Under the pieces are notes generated by a model. The model ran no database searches. It had not been told where the DNA came from and worked only from the letters and a program-made list of their open reading frames with translations. A stretch of DNA of 37,761 bases from CAVZAB01 sp963773155 (GTDB lineage: Bacteria > Pseudomonadota > Alphaproteobacteria > Rhizobiales > Beijerinckiaceae), in NCBI GenBank assembly GCA_963773155.1, contig CAVZAB010000001.1, positions 1-37,761 of the forward strand, in the 5' to 3' direction. The position numbers were made by a program, and so were the translations under genes. The first letter of the stretch is position 1, and every line of letters starts with the position of its first letter. This document shows, piece after piece, positions 25,941 to 33,881 of this stretch.

Positions 25941-27149
25941 ATGACGTCCAAGACGCCCATAAGCGAATCCATCCGTCCTTTCCATGTCGACTTCCCGGAA
26001 ACCGCCCTCGCTGACTTGCGCCGGCGTTTGGCGCGACACGCGCCTACCGGAGCAGGAGACCGTGCACGATTTCTCCCAGGGCGTGCCGCTCAAGACCGTT
26101 CGGCAGGTCCTGCGCTACTGGCAGACCGACTACGACTGGCGCAAGGTCGAGGCGCGGCTCAATGCCGTGCCGAATTTCATCACCGAAATCGATGGTCTGG
26201 ACATCCACTTCATCCATGTCCGTTCGAAGCACGAAAACGCGCTGCCGCTGATCGTGACGCACGGCTGGCCCGGTTCGGTGATCGAGCAATTGAAGATCAT
26301 CGAGCCGCTCACCAATCCCACGGCGCATGGCGGAAGCGCGTCGGACGCCTTCCATCTGGTGATCCCGTCGATGCCGGGCTACGGGTTCTCTGGCAAGCCG
26401 ACCACGACCGGTTGGGGCCCCGAGCGCATCGCGAGCGCCTGGACCACGCTGATGCGGCGCCTTGGCTACAAGCACTTCGTCGCGCAGGGTGGCGACTGGG
26501 GTGCGGTCGTCACCGATCTGATAGGCGTGCAGGCGCCGCCTGAACTGCTCGGCATTCACACCAACATGCCCGGCGCGATTCCCTGCAGAAATCGACCAGG
26601 CGGCTTTGGCCGGTGCGCCGGCGCCCTCCGGTCTCTCTGCCGAGGAGAGAAGCTCGTACGAACAGCTCGTTTTCTTCTACAAGCATGTTTATTACGCCTT
26701 CTGGATGGCATCGCGCCCGCAAACAATGACCGGGTTTGCGGACTCGCCCATCGGTCTTGCGACCTTTCTGCTCGACCACGACGCGCGCAGTTTGGAACTC
26801 ATCGCGCGTTCGTTCGACGGGCAGACCGAAGGCCTCACGCCGGACGATGTCCTCGACAATGTCACGCTATTCTGGCTGACCAACACGGGGGTTTCGTCTG
26901 GCTCGTCTCTATTGGGAGAACAAGCTCCCCTTTTTCAGTCCAAAGGGCGTCAAAGTCCCAACTGCCGTGAGCGTCTTCCCGGACGAACTCTACCAGACAC
27001 CGCGGAACTGGGCGGAGCGGGCCTACCCCAATCTCATCCACTACAACAAGGTGGAAAAGGGCGGTCATTTCGCTGCCTGGGAACAGCCGAAGCTCCTTGT
27101 CGAAGAGCTTCGCGCGGGCTTCCGGTCCCTCCGCAAATTGGCGGTCTAA
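25941..27149 (+). CDS. Epoxide hydrolase (EHN N-domain plus alpha/beta hydrolase), frameshifted
   Basis: The RBS CGAGGAGA precedes ATG 25941. The N-terminal EHN domain (SIRPFHVDFPETALADLRRR, LKTVRQVLRYWQTDYDW) is followed by an alpha/beta-hydrolase core: oxyanion loop HGWPGS, nucleophile elbow QGGDWGA with the catalytic Asp, and the terminal His in VEKGGHFAAWEQP. Shifts near 26030, 26585 and 26900 break the frame; total length would be about 402 residues, normal for juvenile-hormone-type microbial epoxide hydrolases. It opens epoxides to diols through an Asp ester. It is first in a plus-strand group with two Ohr genes, divergent from the large regulator. The shifts could be errors or early decay. 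Confidence 0.8.
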
Positions 27150-27253
27150 AGGAAATCGGTGCGCGCCCGAAACGCGTGCCGATCCGATCTGTCAGCCGCC
27201 AGGCCAGCAACGAGCCGATAGGGTTCAACCCTAACTTTCCAAAGGAATTCGCC

Positions 27254-27649
27254 ATGACCGAGAAACTCCTCTACACCGGGAAAACCCTCAACACGAACGG
27301 TCGTGATGGTAGCGCGCGCAGCAGCGACCGCCGTATCGAAATCAAATCGCCGGAGCCGCATCCGGCCGCCCAGCAGCTCTTCGGCGCCGCCTGGTCAGCC
27401 TGCTATATGGGCGCAATCCAACTCGCCGCCGCGCAGCGAAAGGTCAGGCTTCCGGCCGGGCTGGCGGTCGACGCCGAAATCGATCTGAACCAGGCGGACG
27501 ACGGGTTTTTCCTCCGTGCGCGTCTGAACGTCAGTGTGCCGGGCGTCGAGCGCAAGCAGGCGCAAGCCCTGATCGATACTGCGCACGCGAACTGCCCGTA
27601 CTCCAAGGCCGTCCATGGCAATATTGACGTGACGACCACCCTCATCTGA
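27254..27649 (+). CDS. ohr: Organic hydroperoxide resistance protein, Ohr/OsmC family
   Basis: This intact 131-residue OsmC-fold protein has both redox cysteines of the Ohr subfamily: Cys50 in FGAAWSACYMGA and Cys114 in HANCPYSKAVHGNIDV. Ohr reduces organic hydroperoxides with the first Cys and uses lipoylated partners for re-reduction (known of the family). RBS AAAGGAAT precedes ATG 27254. It follows the epoxide hydrolase, consistent with a role against oxidised lipids or electrophiles. Its neighbour 80 bp downstream is a paralogue lacking the first Cys. Confidence 0.9.
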   Translation: MTEKLLYTGKTLNTNGRDGSARSSDRRIEIKSPEPHPAAQQLFGAAWSACYMGAIQLAAAQRKVRLPAGLAVDAEIDLNQADDGFFLRARLNVSVPGVERKQAQALIDTAHANCPYSKAVHGNIDVTTTLI

Positions 27650-27728
27650 ACCGGGCCCTCGAGGCTCGCACGATCGGTGTGAGCCTCGACGTCTCTCACG
27701 CCAGTTCGCTACGTCAGAAGAATGCGCT

Positions 27729-28148
27729 ATGAGCGATATCCTAAAGATCCACTACACCGCCAAGACCAGAACCACGGGAGGCCGTGAATATGGCGCCTCG
27801 CGCAGCTCTGACGGCCTTCTCGACATCAGGCTTTCAACCCCCGGCTCGGCGCGTTTTGGCGCCAATCCGGAGCAACTGTTTGCAGCCGCCTGGTCGGCCA
27901 GCCTCGAAAGCGCGATCTCGGTTGCGGCGCGTCAACGGAAGATCGTTCTCCCGATTGGCCTAGTCATCGAGGCCGAAGTTGATTTGTGCTTGGCTGACGG
28001 CGTCCACTTCCTCCGCGCCAGGCTGAATGTCAGCTTGCCGGGTGTGGAGCCGAAAGTCGCCCAGGCCCTGGCAGATGAAGCACATCAGACGTGCGCGTAC
28101 TCCAAAGCAACGCGCGGCAATATCGATGTCACCTACACGATTCTTTGA
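27729..28148 (+). CDS. Ohr/OsmC-family paralogue lacking the peroxidatic cysteine
   Basis: The 139-residue protein keeps the Ohr outline: GREYGASRSSDGLLDIRLST, GANPEQLFAAAWSASLESAI, RLNVSLPGVEP and TCAYSKATRGNIDV. The position of the peroxidatic Cys is Ser58 (W-S-A-S where the upstream paralogue has W-S-A-C); the resolving-type Cys122 is kept. By family knowledge it should not act as a peroxidase by the usual mechanism and may serve as a sensor, binding protein or partner of the active copy. The frame is clean, with no stops, suggesting selection. A degraded third copy, most similar to this one, is at 29900. Confidence 0.88.
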   Translation: MSDILKIHYTAKTRTTGGREYGASRSSDGLLDIRLSTPGSARFGANPEQLFAAAWSASLESAISVAARQRKIVLPIGLVIEAEVDLCLADGVHFLRARLNVSLPGVEPKVAQALADEAHQTCAYSKATRGNIDVTYTIL

Positions 28149-28176
28149 GCAATCGGAAAAAAGGAGATGAACGACT

Positions 28177-28345
28177 GTGAAATTGTCGATTCGAGGCGAT
28201 CATCAACACGCCGATCGAAAAGATTAACCTCCCCGCATGGGCCTTCACTCTGCCGGACCACGAATATCAGGGCTGTTCTTCGCCGCACGTGGCGGCGGGC
28301 TTCACCACCGAACCCGACGGCCAGCGGATGCCGATCCGGGTTTAG
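28177..28345 (+). pseudogene. Remnant of a small uncharacterised rhizobial protein
   Basis: After AGGAGA and a GTG at 28177, an out-of-frame jump leads to FEAIINTPIEKINLPAWAFT and LPDHEYQGC, then GFTTEPDGQRM and a stop at 28345. The T-P-I-E-x-I-x-L-P-x-W-x-F-T pattern recalls conserved hypothetical proteins of about 110-150 residues in rhizobia. Only the first third is present. No function is known to me. The following 260 bases (to about 28606) show no recognisable gene. Confidence 0.4.
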
Positions 28346-28606
28346 TGCAGGCGGTTGGCTGTTGCGTCCTTCCCGGCTGACGGTCTTTTTCGACCAGGTC
28401 GATGAGACCCTGCTCGTCGGAGATATCGAAAAATAGTTGAAACCGAGGAGTTTTCAGATCGCCGAAATTCGCAAGTGGAATCAAGAGCGGTTCTGACGGA
28501 TCATAGAGTCGGTTCTTTGGGATGCGTTGAAAAATTTTTACGCTGCTATATCAACGTATTACCATCGCTCAGAAAATTCGACTGAGGAGTAGAAAAAGGC
28601 TCCGGA

Positions 28607-28952
28607 ATGAGAATGAGATTCGAGAGGCACGCCACTGGGCCGCCTCGGACGCAAATGGCTTCTATGTTGAGGACGACATATACTGAGAGGACTCAACGCT
28701 CGAGTACCCGCAATCGAGCGAGCGCATCAGGCTCCGGCACAAGATCCTGGCCCCTCTCGTCGCGCGGCCGAACTCGAAGCGCTTCAGGGTGCCTGGGTCA
28801 CGGAATTCATCTTCGCGTATGAGGGCCGACCGTCCTGTTTAGTGAACGTCATGGAGTTCCAGGATGGCGAGGTCGCCCGCGAGACCCAATACGTTGCCGA
28901 CCCGTTCGAACCCAGACCCACGCGCGTGCGTTGGGTTGAGCGAATGGGATGA
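28607..28952 (+). pseudogene. SnoaL/NTF2-like fold protein, broken by stops and frameshifts
   Basis: Three frames together give EIREARHWAASDANGFYVED, DSTLEYPQSSERIRLRH and WVTEFIFAYEGRPSCLVNVM followed by EFQDGEVARETQYVADPFEP and VERMG at the stop (28950-28952). This is the standard nuclear-transport-factor-2-like (SnoaL_2) protein of about 130 residues with its Y-P-Q-S-G-E-R-I motif. An in-frame TGA follows DDIY near 28681, and two shifts are present, so it is a true pseudogene. Such proteins are small isomerase or hydrolase folds often found in detoxification islands. Confidence 0.65.
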
Positions 28953-28965
28953 AATCGGCGCGACG

Positions 28966-29562
28966 GTGCGCCCGCGCGTGCTGGACCGGGCAGACATGCC
29001 CGTCGATACCCCCCAGCTCGCTCGTTTTCTCATCGGTAAAATGCTCGTGCGGATATTGGCCGACGGCGTAGCGGGCGGCCGCATCGTCGAGACCGAGGCT
29101 TACGGCATCGGCGACCCCGCGGGTCACGCCTTTCGCGGCATCACCCCGCGCAATCGGGCGCTTTTCCTCGAGCGCGGGCACGCATATGTATATCTCGCCT
29201 ATGGCAGTTCGTTCATGCTGAACGTCTCGAGCGAGACCTGCGGCTTGGGCGCGGGCGTCTTGATCAGGGCGATCGAGCCAACCGTTGGCATCACGATCAT
29301 GAAGCAAAATCGTGGCACCGAGCGTGTGCGAGATTTGGCGCGGGGCCCGGGTCGGCTGAGCGCAGCCTTGGGGATTGATCGTCGGCTGGACGGGATCGAC
29401 CTCTGTCAAGCCGGCCCGCTGTGGCTCGGATCTGACGGTCGGGCGCCGGACGAAATCGGGCAGAGCAAACGGATCGGCATTGCTCGTGCAGCCGACAGCC
29501 CGCTGCGATTCTACGTTCGGGGCAATTGGTTCGTCAGCGGTCCCCAGGCGCTCAATAGATGA
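28966..29562 (+). CDS. 3-methyladenine DNA glycosylase (AAG/MPG family)
   Basis: The protein of about 198 residues shows the AAG fold: LARFLIGKMLVRI, GRIVETEAYG with the catalytic Glu, DPAGHAFRGITPRNRALF, GHAYVYLAYGSSFMLNVSSE, GAGVLIRAIEP and ARGPGRLSAALGID. These match the family in order, and the length is normal. It removes alkylated purines from DNA. GTG 28966 is chosen because the family needs about ten residues before the A-R-x-L-I-G motif; GTG 28978 and ATG 28996 are alternatives. It starts 14 bp after the SnoaL-like pseudogene and fits a stress or repair island. Confidence 0.88.
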   Translation: MRPRVLDRADMPVDTPQLARFLIGKMLVRILADGVAGGRIVETEAYGIGDPAGHAFRGITPRNRALFLERGHAYVYLAYGSSFMLNVSSETCGLGAGVLIRAIEPTVGITIMKQNRGTERVRDLARGPGRLSAALGIDRRLDGIDLCQAGPLWLGSDGRAPDEIGQSKRIGIARAADSPLRFYVRGNWFVSGPQALNR

Positions 29563-29840
29563 GAGAAAATCTGTCCGCAGGCCCGGTAAATCGAATGCTT
29601 GCATCGCGATGGGGACGCTGTATCAAAGCCGTCCGCGGCTTGTGCGGCGGTCAGCTTCGGACAAAGGAGTGTGAGCATGGCAACTCCCGCTACGCTTTGC
29701 TATAGGAGGATTCCTCCGCGGATCTGGTGCGATCACCTCGTCGGGCTTGGCACGCTGATACCCGATCCTCGCGCGATCAAATTAAAACATCGAGTGGAAG
29801 TGAGGCGAGATACTTACTGAGAATACGCTTTCGCATTTCT
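29563..29840. other. Non-coding stretch with the third dispersed 15-mer
   Basis: No gene recognised. It contains AGGAGGATTCCTCC (29706-29719), a short palindrome that includes a strong Shine-Dalgarno-like core but is not followed by a convincing ORF, and the 15-mer variant at 29789-29803 just before the scrambled regulator/Ohr remnant. Confidence 0.3.
29789..29803 (+). repeat. Dispersed 15-mer, variant copy 3 (ATCGAGTGGAAGTGA)
   Basis: One base differs from the copies at 2643 and 22101; the preceding AAAC is kept. It ends 37 bases before the duplicated regulator scrap. Confidence 0.55.
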
Positions 29841-29887
29841 ACACCGGTCTCGATTTCTCCCCGCTGAATCAATACCTGGCCTTTGAG
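29841..29887 (-). pseudogene. 47-bp scrap of a paralogue of the large regulator gene
   Basis: The 47 bases match 23296-23342 inside the regulator gene with about four differences. Read on the minus strand they encode LKGQVLIQRGEIETGVE, against LKGQVLIQQGEIETGVE in the intact gene. It is directly followed by a degraded Ohr copy, so the two pieces are relics of a second regulator-epoxide hydrolase-Ohr block that collapsed. Confidence 0.7.
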
Positions 29888-29899
29888 GCTCCGCGCTTT

Positions 29900-30105
29900 C
29901 GACACCAATCCGGAGCAACTGTTTGCGAGCGGCCTGGTCGGACAGCCTTGAATGCGCCATCGCGCCTGCAGCCCGCCAACGGAAAATCGTTTTCCCGATT
30001 GCCTGGCCGTCGAGGCAGAAGTCGATCTACCTAGCTGATGCGCAGACGTGCGCCTAGTCCATAGCAACACGCGGCAATATCGACGTTATAATCATCCTGG
30101 CCTGA
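29900..30105 (+). pseudogene. Degraded third Ohr/OsmC copy
   Basis: The DNA tracks the second Ohr gene: CCAATCCGGAGCAACTGTTT is identical to that gene, followed by a single-base shift (GCGAGCGGCC), an in-frame TGA after AGCCT, a deletion of roughly 80 bases and the conserved ending ACACGCGGCAATATCGACGT. It cannot encode a full protein. Similarity is closer to the Cys-less paralogue at 27729 than to the Cys-containing one. Confidence 0.75.
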
Positions 30106-30194
30106 GCCGGACCCAACGGCTGCCAGATCGAGCAAAGTACCCAATCGACGCGAACAATGATCACCGAAGACCGGAGAAATTGAGGAGGCACTCT

Positions 30195-30716
30195 ATGAAA
30201 CGGATAGTTTACATGCCCGTTGCCGTCGTGGCGCTGGCCGGCGTGGCCGCCTTCACGGCCCATGCATTTGGACAAACAGAAGTGGCCGCTCCAATCTTCG
30301 GACTCGAAATCCCCGCCGGATATCGCGAGTGGAGGTTGATCTCTGTGGCCCACGAAGAAGGCGCCCTCAACGATCTGCGCGCCATTCTGGGCAACGAGGT
30401 AGCGATCCAGGCCTCGCGGGAAGGAAAGATTCCGTACCCGAACGGCACCATCATTGCCCGGCTCGCCTGGAGTTACGACCCGTTGGAGGAAAGCGACACG
30501 GCTTTTGGCCGTCTCCAATCGTTCGTGGCCGGTGCACCCAAGAACGGGGTCCAGTTCATGGTCAAGGACGCACGAAAATACGCCTCGACCGGCGGCTGGG
30601 GGTTTGCTCAATTTGACGACGGCAAACCCGCCAGCGAGGCGGTGCACAAAACCTGTTTTTCCTGCCACGCGACCGTCAAAGCTCGCGACTTTGTCTTCAA
30701 CCGTTATGCGCCTTGA
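30195..30716 (+). CDS. Cytochrome P460-like periplasmic c-type haem protein
   Basis: AGGAGG sits 7 bp before ATG 30195. The 173-residue product begins with a signal peptide (MKRIVYMPVAVVALAGVAAF, cleavage near AHA at 22-24). The mature part has GLEIPAGYREWRLISVAHEE, PYPNGTIIARLAW, FMVKDARKYASTGGWGFAQF and the haem-binding CFSCH at residues 154-158 near the C-terminus, the arrangement of cytochrome P460-family proteins. Related enzymes oxidise hydroxylamine or act on nitric oxide, but most soil-bacterial members are uncharacterised. The gene is intact and monocistronic in appearance. The phrase K-x-Y-A-x-T-G-G-W-G-F is the P460 hallmark. Confidence 0.85.
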   Translation: MKRIVYMPVAVVALAGVAAFTAHAFGQTEVAAPIFGLEIPAGYREWRLISVAHEEGALNDLRAILGNEVAIQASREGKIPYPNGTIIARLAWSYDPLEESDTAFGRLQSFVAGAPKNGVQFMVKDARKYASTGGWGFAQFDDGKPASEAVHKTCFSCHATVKARDFVFNRYAP

Positions 30717-31107
30717 CGGCCGGACGTAGGAGCAATGAAGGAACCGCAACATAGGTTGAGAATCAAATGTGACGGTATTTTTCGGCGGGGAGGTCGGCCA
30801 GTGTTGAATAGACATTCCGCGGGGCGGCCTTCGGTTATCGGCGCCCCAATGTCAAGGATCGAGGCAAACCTTTGATGAAGATGGAAGCCATTTTTGGGAG
30901 TCCTGCATGTCCGAACTTGGCATCGTATCGTCGCTCGGCGAAGGCGCGATCTTTCATGCCGGCGGCAAAATCCGCATTTCGAACCGATCTCCGTTCGGCC
31001 GCTGCCTATCCGCGGGGCAAGTCGGGGACGGTAGAGCCGGTCATTGAACCGAGTGCCATAGACAATGAGCAGGAAGGCTACGGCCGAAACGCCTGGCCCG
31101 ACTATGT
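30717..31107. other. Stretch without a recognisable intact gene
   Basis: An ATG at 30907 opens MSELGIVSSLGEGAIFHAGG but is soon interrupted, and I do not recognise it. It may be the lost 5' part of the following beta-propeller gene or another relic. Confidence 0.3.
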
Positions 31108-31878
31108 CGGCTCTCCGCGCTCAAGGATATCGGCAAGACGGAGGTGTTCGACGCGCACCCGCCCTTTAGCCTACGAGGACCCTCGACACCGGTCCGATTA
31201 CCTATTACGTTAACTCCGCAAGAAATTCTAAAGGCACTTTTGCTTATGTCACGGTGGGGGGATTGAACGAGGTAAAGGTTTTCCACACTGACAATTTCGA
31301 GCAGGTCACGACGATTTCGGCTGGCAATGTGCCGCATGGCATTTGGCCCTCGGGAGACCCAACCGGCGTCTATGGCGGGCTCGAAAATAGCGATGCGCTC
31401 ACTGCGTTCGACACGGCTTCCAACGAGGTGATCGCTATGATCCCGATCGGCCAAGCGCCGCAGAGGCTCGCCTATGTATCGAATGCGGTGCTGGCGGATG
31501 ACTGGATGCAAAACTCGCTGCCGCTTGGCGTCGCCGGCAAGGCAGCCCATCGCATGCTTGCTTCCATAGGAACCGACGATCGGGGGTTGCCTACCAGCAT
31601 AGCTTTATTTGATCAAGGTCCGAGGCAGATAATGCAGGCCTCGGCAACAGGTCTTGCGCCGAAGCATTCTTACGTGCTCGCACTCTCTTCGCAGTCTGAC
31701 GGCTCGGGGACGCTAGAGCCTTTGGCAGCCTTCACCACCAATTCGGCCGGGGCTGCCGCGGTCAGTGGGGTCGGGGCAATACATCAGATGGGCAAACGGC
31801 CAACCCAATGAGCGCCGCTATCTTGTGATCACGGCGAGTACGGCGACGAAGTCGATCCAAGTTCAGTTCAGACAATAG
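31108..31878 (+). pseudogene. YVTN-family beta-propeller protein gene, broken
   Basis: Pieces in three frames give IGKTEVFDAHPPF, then after a shift near 31170 TRTLDTGPITYYVNSARNSK, GTFAYVTVGGLNEVKVF, VTTISAGNVPHGIWPSGDPT and NEVIAMIPIGQAPQRLAYVS, and after a further shift near 31780 GQPNERRYLVITASTATKSI ending at 31878. These are blades of the 40-residue YVTN/YncE repeat, found in secreted or periplasmic proteins. The 5' end with a signal sequence was not found. The middle part (31254-31811) is one open frame. The neighbours are a P460 cytochrome and Dps. Confidence 0.65.
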
Positions 31879-31898
31879 TTCGGGAGGAGCTGACAACC

Positions 31899-32415
31899 AT
31901 GGAAACCAAAGCCGTCAAATCGCGCCAGAGTGCTTCTCTGGAGACGCCAAGTGGCCTCGGCCCTGGTGCAACCAAGGACATCGCGGCCGCATTGAACCTG
32001 CTGCTGGCGGACACCTTCGCGCTTTATCTCAAGACCAAGAACTTTCATTGGCACATGTCAGGCTCACATTTTCGAGACTATCACCTCCTGCTCGACGAGC
32101 AGGCCGAGCAAATTTTCGCCACGACTGACCCGATGGCTGAGCGCGTGCGTAAGCTTGGCGGTAGAACATTGCACTCGATTGGCGACATCAAGCGCTTGCA
32201 ACGAATCTTGGACAATGACGCGGACTATGTCACTCCGGGAGACATGCTCGCCGAGTTGCGCGACGACAACAGGCAACTCGGCAAAGCAATGCGCGAGAAC
32301 TCACATCGTTTGCGATGAGCATGGTGATGTCGCTACGACAAGCCTGCTCGAGGTCTGGATCGACGAGGTGGAAAAGCGCGCCTGGTTTCTATTCGAGGCA
32401 GGCCGCGATGGCTAG
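31899..32415 (+). CDS. dps: Dps-family ferritin-like DNA-protection protein (one frameshift)
   Basis: GGGAGGAGC precedes ATG 31899. The product of about 171 residues has the Dps ferroxidase motifs: LLADTFALYLKTKNFHWHMS with the His ligand, then HLLLDEQAEQIFATTDPMAE with the Asp and Glu ligands, VRKLGGRTLHSIGDI, and a C-terminal helix SLLEVWIDEVEKRAWFLFEA. One extra base near 32296 separates the last helices (NSH versus HIVCDEHGDVATTS). The N-terminal tail METKAVKSRQSASL is basic, as in DNA-binding Dps. It stores iron and detoxifies peroxide, fitting the stress genes around it. Confidence 0.85.
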
Positions 32416-32499
32416 GTATGTGATCCCGCTTGAAGATCGAGGGGCGTGTTTGGCGTCCTTTCGAGGTTAGTCGCAGCGACAAAAACCCGGCTAAGGGGC

Positions 32500-32800
32500 A
32501 AATGGGATAGCCGGTCGACTGCGAACATTGTTCACGATCTGACGGCGATGGGTTGAACGCCATCTTGAGTATCGGATCGGCTCGCAATGAACTAGCGTCG
32601 TTGCCATCTTCGTTGACCGCGCCGATCATCAGCAAACGAGATCGAATGATCTGGGCCAGAGTGTGAGTGATGTATCCGTCGCCAACGGGGTTAACGATGC
32701 GGCGACCCGATCGGCGACGCGAAGGCGCTGCTCGACCTCACCCAAAATCAAAATGCCGCCGTCCGTCGACATTAGGTCATCATCAGATTGTTTTTCCCGA
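32500..32800 (-). mobile_element. IS1380-family transposase remnant
   Basis: On the minus strand DDDLMSTDGGILILGEVEQR and LRVADRVAASL are followed, after a shift near 32640, by MLMIGAVNEDGNDASSLRAD, PILKMAFNPSPSDREQCSQS. This is the N-terminal part of IS1380-type transposases (L-x-E-V-E-x-R-L, then G-Y-E-D-x-N-D-x-x-x-L-R-x-D-P). Everything after CSQS, including most of the DDE core, is absent. It is a dead fragment of about 100 codons lying next to copy 2 of the 222-bp repeat. Confidence 0.75.
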
Positions 32801-32911
32801 AACGCGTGACAGGTCGGGCAGCGGCAGCATAGAATCAATTGTGGCGGGTGTGGTTTCCATGAAATGGTGTTGATTGGATCGACAATTAAATCATACGCGC
32901 CATGGTTACCA

Positions 32912-33132
32912 ATCGTACGGCGCGATGAGCGGTCACGATCCAAAGAACGCCTGAGCAGACACTGGTGCTATATGTCGTCGCCGCAGCTTGGGAGCGCTTT
33001 GAGACGGTTCGAGTTTTTTTGAATCCTTTTCGGTATTTTTCGTCGTCAGGCGTTTCACCTCGTCATCGATTGGCGCGGGAAGTCAGTCCGAAAATGCCGA
33101 TGGTTGGCGGTTGAACGCGATAAGAGGTTTTT
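32912..33132 (+). repeat. 222-bp dispersed element, copy 2
   Basis: Same orientation and length as 2295-2516, matching from ATCGTACGGCGCGATG to CGCGATAAGAGGTTTT with diverged T-rich middle. It lies just outside the IS1380 remnant, on the upstream side of its transposase frame. Confidence 0.75.
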
Positions 33133-33345
33133 TTAGGGGAGGGGCATCAGAATTTCCAAATGAGATCAATAGTTCAAGGCGTGCGACGCAATGGCCGGCG
33201 TCTAGTCGCCATTGAAACAGTTGGTGGTCAGAACCGCGGGTGACAGTGGCGATCGCGTAAAGCCAGCGTCAGGGACGCGGGAACCGGCCAGGACACTCAA
33301 ATCCTCGATCGGCCCTTACGGCCTTTGTGCACAACCAAGTGCGAC

Positions 33346-33366
33346 GGCCGGGGATCGGCCTTTTTT
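33346..33366 (+). terminator. Rho-independent terminator-like hairpin
   Basis: GGCCG-GGGAT-CGGCC is followed directly by six T residues. No coding gene ends just before it on the plus strand, so it either ends a small RNA starting in 33133-33345 or terminates a transcript from the repeat element. Confidence 0.5.
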
Positions 33367-33406
33367 GTCAGCCGCTCCATTGTCGAAAATCATCGGGGCT
33401 GACTTT

Positions 33407-33676
33407 ATGTCGAGCAAAATGCCGGTCCCGGAACAGCGTTCTCCTTCCCGCCGCCCCGATCACGGTCGCGTTAACCGCGTGGGAACACACGCCGACGCCC
33501 GCATGCAACTCGAAATCATGGACGACGTGAAGGCAGCGGCCGCGGACGCCGGATGGAAGCCCGTCACCCAGATGTCGCGGCACAATGCGAGGTGCCGTGT
33601 CTCCATGCTTCGGCATCGCGGAAATGCCGGGACGATTGAACATCTCAATTCATCATGGCAGCTGTTCGGGGCGTAG
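33407..33676 (+). CDS. Hypothetical small protein
   Basis: An 89-residue frame from ATG 33407 (MSSKMPVPEQRSPSRRPDHG, later VKAAAADAGWKPVTQMSRHN) is Arg-rich at the start and shows no family I recognise. No strong RBS is present. It may be a chance frame in a relic region; the opposite strand has an ORF of similar length. Confidence 0.2.
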   Translation: MSSKMPVPEQRSPSRRPDHGRVNRVGTHADARMQLEIMDDVKAAAADAGWKPVTQMSRHNARCRVSMLRHRGNAGTIEHLNSSWQLFGA

Positions 33677-33821
33677 CGGTCAGAGGGGCCGAAGCGCAGC
33701 GCGCCATTATCGGTGCCCGGCAGACGACGGCCCACCCTGGTTGCGCGTGTGACGATAAATGCCGTGTCGGTTATATAGCTGTGGACGGCGCATGGCCGAC
33801 ACATCGGCGTCAAGTTCTCAC

Positions 33822-33861
33822 TTGACAGGCAACCAAATGGTTGCGTATGGTTTAGAAACCA
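33822..33861 (+). promoter_or_regulatory. Promoter with embedded operator for the ArsR-SRPBCC operon
   Basis: TTGACA (33822-33827) and TATGGT (33845-33850) are 17 bp apart, a near-consensus sigma-70 promoter. The spacer holds the inverted repeat AACCA-AA-TGGTT (33831-33842), and a second one, TGGTTT-AG-AAACCA (33848-33861), covers the -10 and start region. ArsR-type repressors bind such A-A-C-C-A/T-G-G-T-T sites and would block polymerase here. Start codon 33882 follows. Confidence 0.7.
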
Positions 33862-33881
33862 ACCGGTACCATGTGTATGGC

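Noticed and set aside
25689..26093. N-terminal extension of the large regulator to 1082 residues
   Set aside because: The extension lacks family similarity, overlaps the divergent promoter and the epoxide hydrolase start, while ATG 25688 has a good RBS and begins the winged helix at the usual distance.
33759..33881. Longer start of the ArsR gene
   Set aside because: It would translate the promoter and operator; the family N-terminus fits ATG 33882.
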